Positions 10,801 through 25,800 of a stretch of 64,000 nt of DNA are shown here, piece by piece (the stretch's first letter is position 1; the number at the start of each line of letters is the position of its first letter). This DNA comes from Bolinopsis microptera (taxonomy: Eukaryota > Ctenophora > Tentaculata > Lobata > Bolinopsidae): the NCBI RefSeq assembly GCF_026151205.1, contig NC_087076.1, forward strand, positions 22,686,828 to 22,750,827, written 5' to 3'. Below the pieces are notes generated by a model that ran no database searches, had not been told where the DNA came from, and worked only from the letters and a program-made list of their open reading frames with translations. A program made the translations under genes and the position numbers.

Positions 10801-13800
10801 TCTCATGATTAACTTACGTCGTGGACGCAGGGTTGTACTGCGTAAGTATTTGGGTTAGTGCTCGGCCATGTATAATCACCGTACACTACGTTCACTTCGT
10901 CTTGTGATGGGCAGCCACCTGTTGATACTAGATTATATAATAAATAACAAGACAATTAAAATGAGATGTAATTTTTGAACCAGAAATTAATGTTCACCAT
11001 CAAACTGTCAGCAGTGTGTGCTCAACAGTTGTATTATTAGTGATCCAACGAACACTCAAAAGTTTTCCACAAACTCCAAAGATGATGCAGTTTTACACTT
11101 GAAATTTCAATGATGAGAACACATTTGGGTAGTCGTACTCGTATAAAACGATTTTTATTAAACGTGATAAAGGGACAAAAATCTGTCACAATGTTTTGGG
11201 ACACAACTGTGGAGGACATCGTTGCTTCGCGCCACGCACATTGTCATGTTTGCTTCGTTTTAAAGAGCAAAGATCTGAAAGGGCGGTTGGCAACGTCAAT
11301 CAAGGCTAGAATTTTTAGCATCGCGTTCAACACAGGTCCCTAAGTTCGTAGCAAAAGAGAAAACGTTTGCGGTGCGAAGTTACAAAATCAGAAAACAAGT
11401 TCGATACAAAAGGAAAAGCTTTTTTTGCTTACCACATTTGTTACTGTTAGCTAGATCACAGTTATCTGAAAGAAAATGTATTTTTATTTAAAACGCTATG
11501 TCTCAGGGCCGTGCCCACAATAAAATAATTCTCAATGATAAATTTATTTAACCATCAAATGAAATTTGTATACGATCTGGTTGTTACTATCGATATCGGA
11601 TTCAAACTTGTAAGCAACAACATCCAATGGTTGCAAGGTGCAGACCTTATCAAGACCGATCCATTCCCAAAAATGTAAAACTCCACAATATGAATTAACT
11701 ACCAAGAAACCAATTGATCTAGTTGAATTGGGTTAAAGGTACATAATGAAAGGAAAATATTTAAGACGTGGTTGTCACTCACTGTTAAACAACAACACCC
11801 AATGGATGCAGGTTGCAGACCCTATAAACACCGGTCCATATCGGAAAATTAAGAGACCCACTAAGGCCAAAAATGAATCAAATTGTGGTGGTTGAAGTTG
11901 AAAGAAATGTGTTGAAGGTATGAGATGAGGGATGAAACATACCTGGAACCTCCACACATTCAATGTAATCGCCCCATCCTGCGGCAAGGCACAAGACAGA
12001 GGTAGTGGTAGCGTTTCCTAGCAGTTCAGTTACACTGTCAACTATGTTAACAACAAGGTCACCCTGGAGCGTGGGAACTTTTTATTGTCAAACAACCTAA
12101 AACTAAATATATGTACACGAACACCGGAGTTTGTGATATATTGTCTATCAAATTGTCTGTACTGAAGTATCGAAGAGAAAGGCTGTGGAAGGATAAAATT
12201 TAATATAAATTTCGGGATATCAAGTATTCTGAAGAGGTGAATCAAGTCTTACCGGACAGGTGAGCGTGAAAGGCACGTTACTATCTGGAGACAAAAAGTC
12301 TGAAACGACTTGTTCGCTATCTTCCAAACTCACGGTTACTCCCGCGTCCGTCAAAGTAGATTTACTACAGGCATCTGGAGAGGGAGGTTTAAAGGTTACA
12401 AAATAATAAAATGGAAGGAAATAATAATAAAATGGACATAATGAGTTGGAGTTTCGGTTTCAAACAGAAGGGTGTAAGCAGTTATTTAACAAGGTAGGGA
12501 AGAATTAAAACGTTGCCAAGGAGAACTAAAAATCAAAAAGTTATGCGGTGGCAGAGAAGGTGGCTAAGTACTGTAGTGTGAGTAAAATCTCTATAATATG
12601 GAAATATTAAAGTGATGATCAACAATCAAAAAAACTTACAAGTTGTAACTTCAACTTCAACAGGATCACTTGTCAGTACTGTTTCCGTTTCACCAACATT
12701 TCCCTCGGAGGTCATTGAAATTTTGTAGGCAACATTTGATTCTAGACCTGTAAATTTATGACTAACTGGTGTAACATCACGCTTTCTTCGTGAAGGTAGG
12801 TTATCATCCCCACTTTCGCTGATGGTATTAGCTGGTACAACTGGCTCAGGGTAAACATACTCCATCACAACTGTCCATATTTCGGCAACCTTTTTGGATA
12901 CCTTTAAGCGGTAAGTGAAACCTTCTTCTGGCACGAATTCTACTGTAGCAGTATTGTCAGTCAACACTATTTTTGAGGAATCTATTGGTGTTGGGAGTGT
13001 TGGTCCTGAGAAAAATTGTTCGTTTAATTTCGTGTCAAAAGACTTATTTTATCTTTTTATGGTGATTTTGGTGCCAATTGCTCCAGTCCCGATATCACAA
13101 ATGGCAAAACTTTTTTTTCCTAGTAGTGTCATAATACAAGATACAACAAGAATTGTGCTACATAACACCATTTATCCTCACCTTGAGTGAAAGAGTGTGT
13201 GACTGTCTCGGAGGGTGTATCATCATCAGTCAGAACCGTGACAGTGAAAGTGTACTCTGTGAGTGGAGTAAGATCATCGTACGATATAGTAACTTCCTTA
13301 GCGGCACCAAAATCTTTTTCTTCAATAACTTCGGCCTTGCTACTCAGAGTATACTGAAATTGTTATGATTGTCCTAATCTACGTGAATAGCCAGGCTTGA
13401 GTTTGATGCAGACAAGATTGTGGTGACAGTTCAACAAAGTTGGTTAAGGGGGCAGAGGGGGTCTTCATAATAAATACGAATCAAGACTTACCTTGACTTT
13501 GGTGTTGCCTCCTGGACTGGTATCGGCTAACTTGATTGTCACATCGCGGGCGGTTGAGGAAACTTCAACGTCCGTGATGGTCGCAGAAGCGTGACCTAAA
13601 AACAGTTCCTCAGTTTAACCAAAAATTGACATTAACTCCAAACATGTTCCGACATATCGAATAAATATTTTGCATACATAATGACATGTACGCAAGCTTA
13701 TGAGACTATTACTCTATTTAAAAGTGTTCAACAAAAGTATTTTTAAAATGTAGAATTAAAAAATATATAATATACACTATACAGTGCGAATAAGTACACA

Positions 13801-16800
13801 TTTTTTATTAACCTCAAAACATTGTACTCCTATTTAAAACTTTGAAAAACATAAAATTACCAGTGTTGAATTCTTTGGTCATATCTCCGCCGGGTCCTTT
13901 GTCAGTGCTGGAAGATATCACAACAACATAGCTCTTGAGAGGCTCTAGGACACTGCTCCAATCGTATTCGGTCTGGCTTACAAGATCGGCTATATCTAAA
14001 ACAACGTTTTATTAAGTTGGGTACGATAGAGTTATCTTTGTAATTGTATGGTGCAAACTGTTGGGAACAGTCCACGTTACAATCGCAATTCTTCTATATA
14101 AACTGGAAGCCAGTTCTAGAAACGAATATTAGGTTATTTTTTAGGTTATTTTAGTTAACTCTGGAGATAAGTTCCTTAAATCATAATTTTAATGATGACA
14201 AATATCAACAACAGCTCAGATGTATAGCTGTTTAGTAACGTTTATTTCTCAAACATGGAGATTATGATTCACAGTTACACAAATTAACTTACTCTTATCA
14301 TCGTAAGCTTGTTTCTCTTCACCATCCTTCTCACTTATCTTCATTGCATACACTGGTTCGTATGAGCCGATTGCGGTAATTTCTCCAATATCAGCAGGCA
14401 AAGTGTCTTTGAAAATCATAGTTACAGTTTTAGCGCCGACAACACTAATCGTGACGTCACCTGAAGAAATGACAAAAATTAGGAAGTTACGAATCAAATA
14501 CATGTACAGTAAATAATAGCACTAGACGGCAACACTGTTAATAATAGCGGCTGTTAACTAGTCATACAGCACATCGTGAGTTTTATCGAAATATATGATA
14601 TGTGAGTACATATTATATAGCAAATACCTGCGTCCAAGGGCGGAGGTCCAACATAAAATCCGGTAACGTCATTTTTAGTCAGATAAACTATATCTTGGCT
14701 TGGATATATGATCTGATAGACATGCAGTGAGAAACCATTTTTTAATTTGGCTTTCCAATCAGCATCAGAAGTAGATAGAGTGTACGGGCAATCGTAAGTA
14801 TCGGAGTCTGCGTTGATAGTAGTAATGGTGCAAATTATATCACCAGTACTGTCCGCGACTTGCACTGCGAATATCTTCCAATCATCAAATCTGAATTGGT
14901 TATAAAGTTAAAATTCGGTTGAGGGAAGCGAAGAAACTTTTTCCAAACCTTTTGAAGATTACAAAATGAAGCAATGAACATGACCCATGAATACGGATGT
15001 GTTGTTTTGCATGTAACAATGATACACGGTGTTTTGAAACAGCTGATTCCGTGATTCGTACCAGATTGGGCGCTGTCTCACAACAAAATACTTCGGGTCC
15101 CCAGTCGTAGTTAAGTCTGTAGTCAAGCACAGATTTTATTTTGTTGAAACTGATGGTATCTAAAAAAGGTATCCAATAGACTTACGTATCTCTGTCTGAA
15201 GGCAATACCACAGAAGCTGTAAAGGTGTACGATCCGGTTGACGCTGTTGGTGCACCCAACTTTGGGACAGCTGAAGTAATTTAATTTGTTACTGACGCAG
15301 AGATTATACAAGGCCGTTCACAAAAAAACTTTAGACTTGATAATGGCCCATGGTAAAACTATCCATAAAAATGGTATCTTAGTCCCCGGATCTTGGCTAG
15401 TCGGAGAGCTGGAACGAAGAAATCGGAGACAGTGCAGTACGTACTTTTCAATTTGAAGAAATTATCAGGAAAAAAGCAGAGAAAAATAAACACGTCGTGA
15501 CTGTACACAGTTAGGTTTTGGAAATGAGACATGTGTTGCGTGCCTCAGAACATTTTGTATTGCTATGAAAATGGCAGGGATTATTTTTTTGGCGAGAAAA
15601 ATTCTTCAATTCTGTTCAATTTAGTTTAACTTTCGTTTAATTTTCTCTTTGGAAGCATAAATATCTAAATTCAGTTATCCGTAATGAGACATGTTTTGAA
15701 AAAGTTGGGACCGGAACTGGACATCATTAGTCTCTGTGTCCCACTTGTTTTAAATTCGTACACTTACCAAGGCACCAATCTTTGCCAGCAATATGTGTTC
15801 CTGCCTCCTTCAATTCTACTTTTGTATTATCGTTAGGATCTTTCTTACACTCAGCATAAGACCCAATTGCTCTTTTGGTAACATCGAAAGCCATGACATA
15901 GTCGTCACTAGAACAAGTAATTTCCACCTGTTCACCCAAGGCAACTTTGGTTCCGGTCTGACTTCCTGCGGCGCTAACGATGGTGTTGGCGTTAGGGTTG
16001 GGAATCTCAGTTACCTGAAAAGAGGGAGAATTACTTTTCAAAATGTTTTGTCTTAAATCCATCTCCAAGATATTATTTTCACCTAACAACTATCACGCTG
16101 ATACATTTAAGAATTGCATAGTGCATGTAACCATATCGGTTCAAAGTTTGTCGGTAAAACTTGATTTAGTGCAAATCAGACTTGACAGACTCGAAATCTT
16201 TTACCAAATTTGAAATAGAATTAATGTTAATGAGATGGCTATTTTAAAAGTCACTTGCAACGTAACCATGGTAACAATGGTAACAGCGGTTCTCCTCTGT
16301 ACCAAAGGTAAACCTAAATAGTAAAATTGTGTTACAATCAACACTGTCACTACTAAAACACTTACCGAACACGAAGGGTAGCATTTCTTTAAAACTATAT
16401 CATCTCCGTTTGTTCCACATTCAGCCTCAAATATGTTCCCTGTAGTTCCTTCCACTGTCATCGTTTGATCTTTACATTGGAATTGCACCTGGTAATTATC
16501 TCGTCACATGAGAGAGTACAACTAGAAAAGATCACTTTGAATAAATCATCGACAATTGCACAATGTTTAATGTTTATACATTGAATCATGCACGCGTAAA
16601 AATCAAAATGAGCAAATCCTTATAAAAATAATGTACGATAAGAGCGTCCCTTTGTTATTTCTCAAGATTATTTCATGGATGTAAATTTAGAATGTGAACT
16701 TAGTCTTTTCACTAATGTCGAAAGGTAAATAACCAAAGCTTTTACAATTCGAGTTCAGGCAACTTATAACCGTGATCAATAGTGAATAGAGTGCTCGGCC

Positions 16801-19800
16801 TTGTTCAAGAAAACCAGCCTTCGGTTTGTCAAGGCCCACAGTACAATTTTGAGTTATTACCTTCTTTGACATAGGTTTAAAATCCTACCATTCTACCCTC
16901 CTACCGGCCTCTTGGTCAAAATGAACGGTTATACGATTTAACTTACTTTCTCTCCCGGATTAATCAACATGCGATTGTATATAGTCCGTGGGTTGCCAAT
17001 CAGGAATGTTGCAACTAAAGAATAGTCCAATCCGATAAGAGAGCAAGGTTCTGAAAGATAAAAGTAACATGCGACATGCAGCTAAACGTGCAGAGATATT
17101 TTTTCAACAGCGAAGCTTGCCTTTGTGTTGGGAGGTATGGAAGTGGCTTCGGGTGCTAATGCGGCAAAAGTAGTATCGCCACCATTGTCTTTGACTTTAA
17201 GGAAGTCGAAGAACTGGTCGAGTTCATTTTTGGTTGGTAATTTGCACATGTCTGAAAAAAATATTAGATAGTTCATCATCTATTTAGGAATCCTAAAACT
17301 TTGTTTAAAAGTACTGAATCTTTCCCACTACCCAGGATGTACGTTTGCCGACATACATCTATGCATGCATTTTTCGTCAATATGACCCGTACAACTATAT
17401 AATAGACAGTATGTCTATACACAATACACATTTATAACAACCTTTAATCCAGACACGAACTCAAAAATCATATTTTAATGGGTGGGAGATGCATACCTCG
17501 AAACATGACACATTTTAATAACCATATACATCCCCCGGCGATCTCTGACATCGTATAATCTATATATAAATTTACAACAGCGCCCAGCGGACAAATTATG
17601 TTGGACTAAATAGTCCGACGACAATCGTTACCTTGGTTACGACTCATAACCATGGTCACTGGTCAGGTGTCACCTTTATAGTGCTATATTGCTATGAGGT
17701 TTAAATGTGAAATTATTAGAAATATTTTAAATTTTATTTTAGTAGACGTGTTTTATTTGCTTCTTAAACAGCAAACATGCTCTTTAACTTTGAAACTATC
17801 TGCAATCTTATTATTATAGTCTGTTTTACTTTTCCGAATTTTTCTTGATTCCCATTTTAAGACTGTTTTAAGGCCGTTATATTTCTCACTCCTATCCATA
17901 TTTTTCGTCCTTATACTCTAATCATAATCTGCCTAACATTATGTTCAAAAATCAAAACAAAATGCACATGACTTACTGTAACACTTTATGAGGTCTTTGA
18001 ATTGAGCATTTTCAAAGTCGTATTTCGATGCATCACAAAAGAATTTGGTGTTTGCTTCAACGTTCTCGGTAAACAGAAACACTTTGTCGTGTTTGCAACC
18101 AATAATGAGTAGTGGTGTGTTGAGAGCAACCTCCACTACATTTAAGGCAGCCCGAAACCCGCTAGCGATCTTAGCGTATTCGACGTTATATTCTGTCTTG
18201 ATGATTGACTGCGAAAATGAGGTTTGAAAAAGTTGGGTTACGGCTATAAACCGATCGGATAGTTCAATCTTTACTCAATCCCAAAAATGGGATAGAGTGG
18301 ACCGATCAGCCGAGGTCCAAGGATCGACCGGAACCACTTTTTACGGAACCCGTAAAAGGAATGATTTAAAATTAACTTAAACTAGTGTTCCCAAATGGCA
18401 CCTAGGATAACACCGCGGTCGCTCGCCTGACACAGGAACAAATAAAAGACGATGGTACAATCGCAGAGAAGTAAATGTGGTGCATGTAATGTTCATGAAT
18501 AGAGGAGTTGAAAGGCTTAAACAGTGACTATCAAAATAAAATCGTCTGATTAAAAAATTATCAGAAACGTATTAACTTACAATATCACAAGGAGCGTGGC
18601 ACGATTGAACGACAATTGCACTTGGCGATGCTCCATCGGCCACCTCTTCACATTCGATTTCATCCTCTTGCCCATACGGTAAATGATAATCGCCATCTTG
18701 GCACTCAAGTTCATATTCTTCGTCTTGAGGGACCGACAATATTGTTGCAATTTCATTGTCAAATTTGAACAATATTCCATGATCTGCAAGTACCGTCAGC
18801 GGGCAGTCCTCTGAAAGAAATAAAAGTTATTGGTCTATATTCTATAATACTGGTAATAGTCTTTAAATTTATGGGTTTATGCATTTGAAAATATCGTAAG
18901 CACGGAGTAGTCTAAAAACAATCTTTTTAATCGGAACGAAGAATTACTCTTTTATCTAAGAGCAAATTTGGAAAATGCAAACAGACTCAGAGTAATATTG
19001 TCGAAAAAATCGTACTCAGGTGTGATATTCTTTCTGATAGCAATGCACGATTTAACCAGCCTGATTCTCTGTAGGTTGAAAAGATACAAGATCAATTATC
19101 CGTTTGTGGAAATTGGATGTTATTTGAGCCGATATGGAAGGTTAGGGTAACAATGATGACTAAACATTTTTTGTTGATATGAAATATTTGTCAAAGCACG
19201 AAAAATAGTATGTCCGAATAGTACATAATCAACGGGTCTTGAAGCTTATCCGTTAGAATAAGTCCCCGTTATGTCATCAGAAGTGACAATCTCTTCTCCT
19301 TTCTTTGAGAAAATTCCCACTCTATTTCGCATTTTGCAGTTTTTCATTATGACAAAAGCGGAAGTCCTAATTTCAGGAGTAATGCAAACTTCTTCAATTC
19401 GATTGGGCGACATCTGTCCGACAGCGACATCTGTCCGAAAGCTGAATTAGGGATTTCGGACAGATGTCGCAGTCGGACAGGAGTCGTTTTTGGCGACATC
19501 TGTCCGAATTTCGGATCATATTGTAATTTCGGTTCACATTCGTATTTCACAAGCTCACGGGTAATCTCGTGACGTTCTAAAGCTGATGTGATCCCTTAAG
19601 ATCTGATCCATCGATACGTGATTGACTAGTTGAGAACATGATCGTGCTAGCCGTACCCAGAAAAGCAGCTAACAGACACCCTTCTAACCCGAGAGATCTG
19701 GAAACGCTCTCCATTCCTGCAAACTACATCCTCTCTACCGACAACGAACCAATGATGCTCTGGGACTCTGGATGGGACGAACAGACTATAACAGCAACCC

Positions 19801-22800
19801 TATGGATTTCCTTAAAGCTATCGGAAATTTGACTATGCTTTAGATTTGATTCTGTGATATTGTATTATATTGAATTAATTTATATCATTTAAATAACATT
19901 GAAACTATTGTCTAATTTATCGACATCAAATGAAAATAAACTGTGGTAGTAAACTATGGCTCAGATCATATCTCAAATTGGACATGTTACGTATACAATT
20001 TAGCAAGTAACAGTTTAGATCATGTTTCTAATTGGAAATGTGTCGTATTGAAATCAGGTCACAATTTCGGACAGATGTCGTTTTTTTCTGGTACCCTGAT
20101 TCGGACAGATGTCGCTGTCGGACAGATGTCGCTGTCGGACAGGAGTCGTGTTACCTTCAATTCCACCTCCACTACCCATTAAATCTTACCATCATTTTAA
20201 AGGCAATGGATAGAAATATTTAAAGTAACGTACCTCTACACTTCTTGATGTCGTAAATCCCTGATAAGGTTGCACTGGTAGTGCCACTACTATAAATGCA
20301 ATCCAGCTCTTGTGTGTTTCTGAACTCGGATTTGACTTTGTCTTCAAATGAAGTTCCAGTGTCACATTGGTAGTTGATTTTTTGACCTACCAATGCCGTT
20401 GCAGTTAAAAAGTATGCCTTTGCGTCGGCTTCCAGTGTCACTTCAGATGTGGCACATTCTGAAAACAATAGAAATATAAAAAATTAGAATAAGGTCAAGA
20501 TAAAATTTACAGCTAACAGCTGGCTATTTATTTGCGTTAAGTGGAAGGTATAGACTATTTAAGGCGAGCTCACATATACTTGTAGACATATGTTCAACGA
20601 TTTATCCTAACTAGCAGGAACCCGTTAAATATAACGGTGTCAAGACTCAAGATACTGAAATAATTATTACCTATTTAATTGGCGTTTTTGACACCACTTG
20701 GGGGTCCAAATTTTCGGCTCTAAAATCATTATTCCTCGGCCAATTTTTTATTTTTTCATGCTGATTTGGAGGATATTAAAGCATTTGACCCAGCCAAAAA
20801 AGTTTCAGTTGTATATCTTTTACGGTTTTTGCAGAAAGTTGCGTTAAAGTCGATGCCGTGGTGTCAGTAAAATGGCACAGATATATATATATCGTCTCGC
20901 TTTATATATAGTAAGATTTCATCAAGATAGCTTCGTCAGGACACGATGAACTAACACCTGGTTTAGTCTCTTAGTGGTAAAATGTTAGGGAAGCTATCCA
21001 TAACCATAACCACAGCCCTAACCCTAGCCCTAAACAATCGAATTCGTGTTTTACTACTACTAGCCTGTCACGTGAAGAAAACAGTTATTTGCCCATAACT
21101 CTCCAGGGTATCATTTTTATCCTACGTCATGAGGCCGAGGATGATTCGGAATCAGTGTCCAAAAATACACCGAATTAGATAATGTTTATACCTTAAGAGC
21201 CTTTTCACAAGACTTTTCTTAAAATTTGGGTGAGCAATTTAGTGGGAGCGAGAATATTTACCATTCCAACGATAAACACACCGTAGCACTATATGGTATG
21301 ATACTTAACCTTTCATCACCAGGATATATAACCAGTGTACCGTAGTGTGTTTTGTCGAAGCTGTGTTGCAAAACGTCGACATTTTAATCGTCATTACATT
21401 GACAGTAGTCAAATCATACTGTCAACTTTTCGCTGTTTCCAAAACCTTTCAGGAAAAAAGAAAGTCGTAGAAGGCAATAACTTAATAAGAACTTACGATA
21501 ACACTTTTTGTCACTGTAATTTGTTACAGCGCCACTACATTTAATAGCATCAAATGCGGTGGTACCATCATCACGCCCATACCCTGGTTTGCATTCCAAC
21601 TGAAAAGAAATTCAAATCATTAATTTGCATTTAATCAAATGTTAAATCTTATCCCAATTCCAGACCTTAATTCGAGGTGTCTATCTGCAGATGTAGGGGT
21701 GACGGGGGTCTCTCTGCAGATGGCACCCCTATCAGGCGGGTACAGTTTCATCCAATGTTTATGTTGGACTGTCCAGTTGAAAGATTCTATTTCACTAATT
21801 TAACTAATAAAATGACCATTCATAAATTATGTGATAAATTAAAACTCACGTTTATTTCTGTACCAGCGGGATAGAACGTCTCTGTTTCAAAATCGAGATC
21901 CATCACCACGGTATCGTCAATGGTTGGTTTTGTACACGCGGCTGAAAAATTGCGTTCGTTCAACATTACAGAATGAGAAACCACCAATCGTTTGGACACA
22001 TGCACATTTGAAACTCGAATTAATATAAAATTACACGTGATGCCCATATTAGGCGATGAAATGGTTAGGCACGGCGGTTGGATTTTTCAGATAACTCACC
22101 TTCACATTTTACGAGGTTATACATAGCCATGATATCAGTGGTTTGAGCAACGTCCTGTATACAATTAAAGCTGACACTCGTGAAATCCCCAAAATCTGAA
22201 AAGTCCGTAAGGCTGTCGTCTTTTCTTAACATATACCTGGAACAATTTACAGCTATTTAATCGAATAATATAAATTGTGATTTTCTCATTTTATCCGAAA
22301 CCCACAGTAGCTTTATTTAATTGTTTTAACTAGCAAGATCCCGTTTAGATCTAAAGTCAAGAGACAACAGTATTTATAAGTTTACGATTATAAAACCACT
22401 TGGGGTCAAAATGTGGGGACTTCTTATTACTTGGTCAATTTTTTAGTTCTTCGTACTGTTCAAAAGGCCATAAAAGCATTCGACCCAGTCAAAAAAGTTC
22501 AATTTTCAATTGAGCCGCTAAGGTCATCCCTCTTTTATATCTATGTTATCTAAGTTATCAAGTAAGTATGTTATCAATCATGTCACATGTGATATGGTGA
22601 GTGCTGAAATCTGCCATTTGTTGGCTGTAAATCAGATTTTCACCATTTTTGTGTCAAACCAAAAATAAGTAAACCAGAGATACAACTGTCGACAGACTTA
22701 TTTGAGCGTAATATTTACTTACATTGTATTTGGATTCGAGTCTTGTTTACATTTAAACGTAACTGCCTGCCCCAAGTATATTCTGTCGTAAGAGTCGTAG

Positions 22801-25800
22801 TTACCAGGAACTATTGCCACTTCATCTATTATCGTTTGGGTAAAAGGGTTGTCTGCAAGATCCTTTGCACTGTTGCCCTCCAGTTTGCAGCCTGAAGGTT
22901 GCAATTTAAGTAACATATAAAAAGGAGTCTTAATAAAGATTCTTGTACTATACAAAATATGTACTAGACAAATGGATTAAAATCCCATAACACACAACCC
23001 TTTGCTCGATAAATCACAATTAAGGTGTGAAGTTGGCAAGCACTTACTTGATGTTTGAGCTGCAACACATCTGCTACTGTCACTGACCCAACAACAATGT
23101 ATAAGGTTGCACTTCCCTACAAAAAATCTAAGACAGCTAGCGCGCTCTAGCTGTCTTAGGAGGCAATTTCTAAGACAGCTAGAAATGAGGGTTGATGCGC
23201 GCTAGCTGTCGTAGGTAGCTGTCTTAAAAAACTGAGCTAGCTACGACAGCTAGCAATGACAGTTTAACCCCCATTATAATGAGGGTTTATAGATTTTGCG
23301 TCGCGCAAATAATGCCACGTAAATTGTTGTCATTATCACGTTTATTTATAAAATACAGGTTCGGTTTCCGCGCGCAGAGAATTAATCCGAAATTTTGGCC
23401 TAGTTTTCGAAAAAAATTTGTCAATTTTTAAGGCCCGATATCCTTTATTTTGTTTATAAACTGAGTTGAATTTGCTTTGGTATGATAGGTGGCATATGAA
23501 CTAACCTTTCCAGCCAGTTTTGAATGATTCTAGGTCTCTTTGCCTAACTGGACTAGCGCCTAAATCCATGAATTAGGCCATAAGACCAGTTAGTTCAGGC
23601 GACCGTTTGGGGTCTAATACTACTTTAAATTGAAGTTTAACAGACCAACAGTCCACCTTTAGTCGCTTGGCCTAACTGGACTGACGGGCTACAGTGTGAT
23701 GAGACCCGTACGTGCACCGTTTTACTCACCATGAGCTGACAAAGCATGCTATATGAGCCCGATGACGTGCTTCGACGAGTAAGTGGCCATGCTGACGTGA
23801 TCCATGTCTATATCTCTCATCAATAAAGAGCTCGTTAGCTCACACATACACAAGGGAATCAGCTGTTTTCAGGGGGATCACCAATATTTCTGGACGCTGC
23901 GCTGGATCCAAAAGGACCCCTTTCCTCAACGGCTATATACTTATATAATATGTACTTGACTAATTAATTTGGTCCATGTCATCGAGCTAGGATATAGCAT
24001 GCCCTGTCAGCTCATGTTAAGAGCAATACAGTGCACTTACGGGTCACATCACTCATGCAGTTAGGCCAGGTGACCTCAAGTAGACTATCGGCCTAAAATC
24101 TGCCCTAAGTTAGGAATAGGCCATCCGTCCGTTTGTTCAGTATACTATTACTTGTTAGGCCATTAGTCAAGTTAGGCCAAGCGTCCAGTTAAGCCAACAG
24201 ACCCGGTACCCTCTCTACCATGCCAGATTGATTACAAGTCAGCCCTGGCATACCTATTGCCTCAAATTTCTGTCCCAAATTTGTCTCAATGTGCCAAAAT
24301 CCGGGATTCATGAGTGCGGCAAAAATTGCGACAGAAAGTGGCCGCCAGTCACCGTTGAAATAGTAACACGGTTCAAATACCTGACTGCATGAATTATACT
24401 TCTTTTTGTAAATCAGATACAAGCCACTTTCCATCTATTCATTACTTCCGATACAGTTACCCAAATGATGGAATACAAATTAAAATAACAATCAAATTAT
24501 ATGAAATAATATGAGGGCATTTAAGTTTCAACCAATCCGACAACCAACTATGCTGTCATAATCAGTTTCTGTATTATATGCCATGATTTGAGGATATAGT
24601 GTAAAAACCAATCCGAGGCCGATGATAATAATACGACATTCTTGCTCGTTGCGAAGCTAATTTTCAGTCTTTTGATATTTTGTAATGCTTTAACGAAAAC
24701 GCTTTTATATTCCAATTTTCAAAGTGAATGTTATTTATAAAGAAGTACACAGAAGTTCCGAATCTCAAAATGTCAAACTTTAAATATTATACGTTCTGCA
24801 GATATCGCCAGTCTTGTAATTGGCTCTTAAAAATTGACTGATATTCAAAATATCCAATATAATGTAACTCATTTTTTGTTTTTAAATAATAGTCCTTTTA
24901 TCCTAATAACACAATTTCAGCTGTCGTCGGCGACCATTTGTTCAGAAGATAATCACGTTTCTTGGCTGCCACTCTTTGTAACTTCGTAACCTGGATAAAA
25001 AGGTGGATTAATTGTGGTTTATCTGATTCTGTTCTATCCGCGATTGTTTTATATCAAGACAAGGTGGACACTGAGGTTGATCCAGCGACCAATCAAATAT
25101 GGAGGGCAAGAGCCAAGAGGAAGCAAATGTAAGTAATATTGACAAACCAGTTGTGTCGCTGTCCAGTGTCTTTGCTGCGTGGATTTATCTTGTCGACACA
25201 GCGGTTCGTGTCAAATTGACCACATTTGTGAACGCTGAGGAAGGGAATTCGGATTACAAATTTATAATAGGGGAAGTACGGCTCTTTATAAAGATATGAT
25301 TTAGTAAAAGTAATTGCTGAATCATTAACACAATGAAAATGTGCATTGTATTGTAGATTGTATTTAACTGCAGTCAATGAATAAAAAAAGTCTGGTTCGT
25401 AGCTGAAACTTTTTCCGCCACAGTAAATGTTTTTAAATCGGATAGAATATTTAAAGGGGAAGCCAAGGGGTATTTTTGGGTACTTTGGGGGATTTCATTC
25501 TGGGGGATTTCGAAGGCGTTCATAGGCTATCGCTATCCATTATCGGTATGAAATCTTTTATCTAGATAAACAGATAAAGATTTAGGTTTTATCTAGACAA
25601 AACCGATCATTTTTCTGCTGAAGGCTAAAGCCAAAATGTTATCCAAATTTCATAAAAAACTAATTGTCGACTTTAAACATTGTTTTACCAGTAATCTTGG
25701 CAAATAAAAGTACCACTTCCTTTCTTTGAAAATAGTAAAGCACCAGTTTTCTTCTCCTAGAAAAGTAGTGCACCATGACCATTTCTCCTCAAAACAATAG

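Noticed and set aside
15070-15135. Possible small exon between exons 17 and 18
   Set aside because: It ends in phase 0 while exon 18 needs phase 2; exons 17 and 18 join in phase without it.
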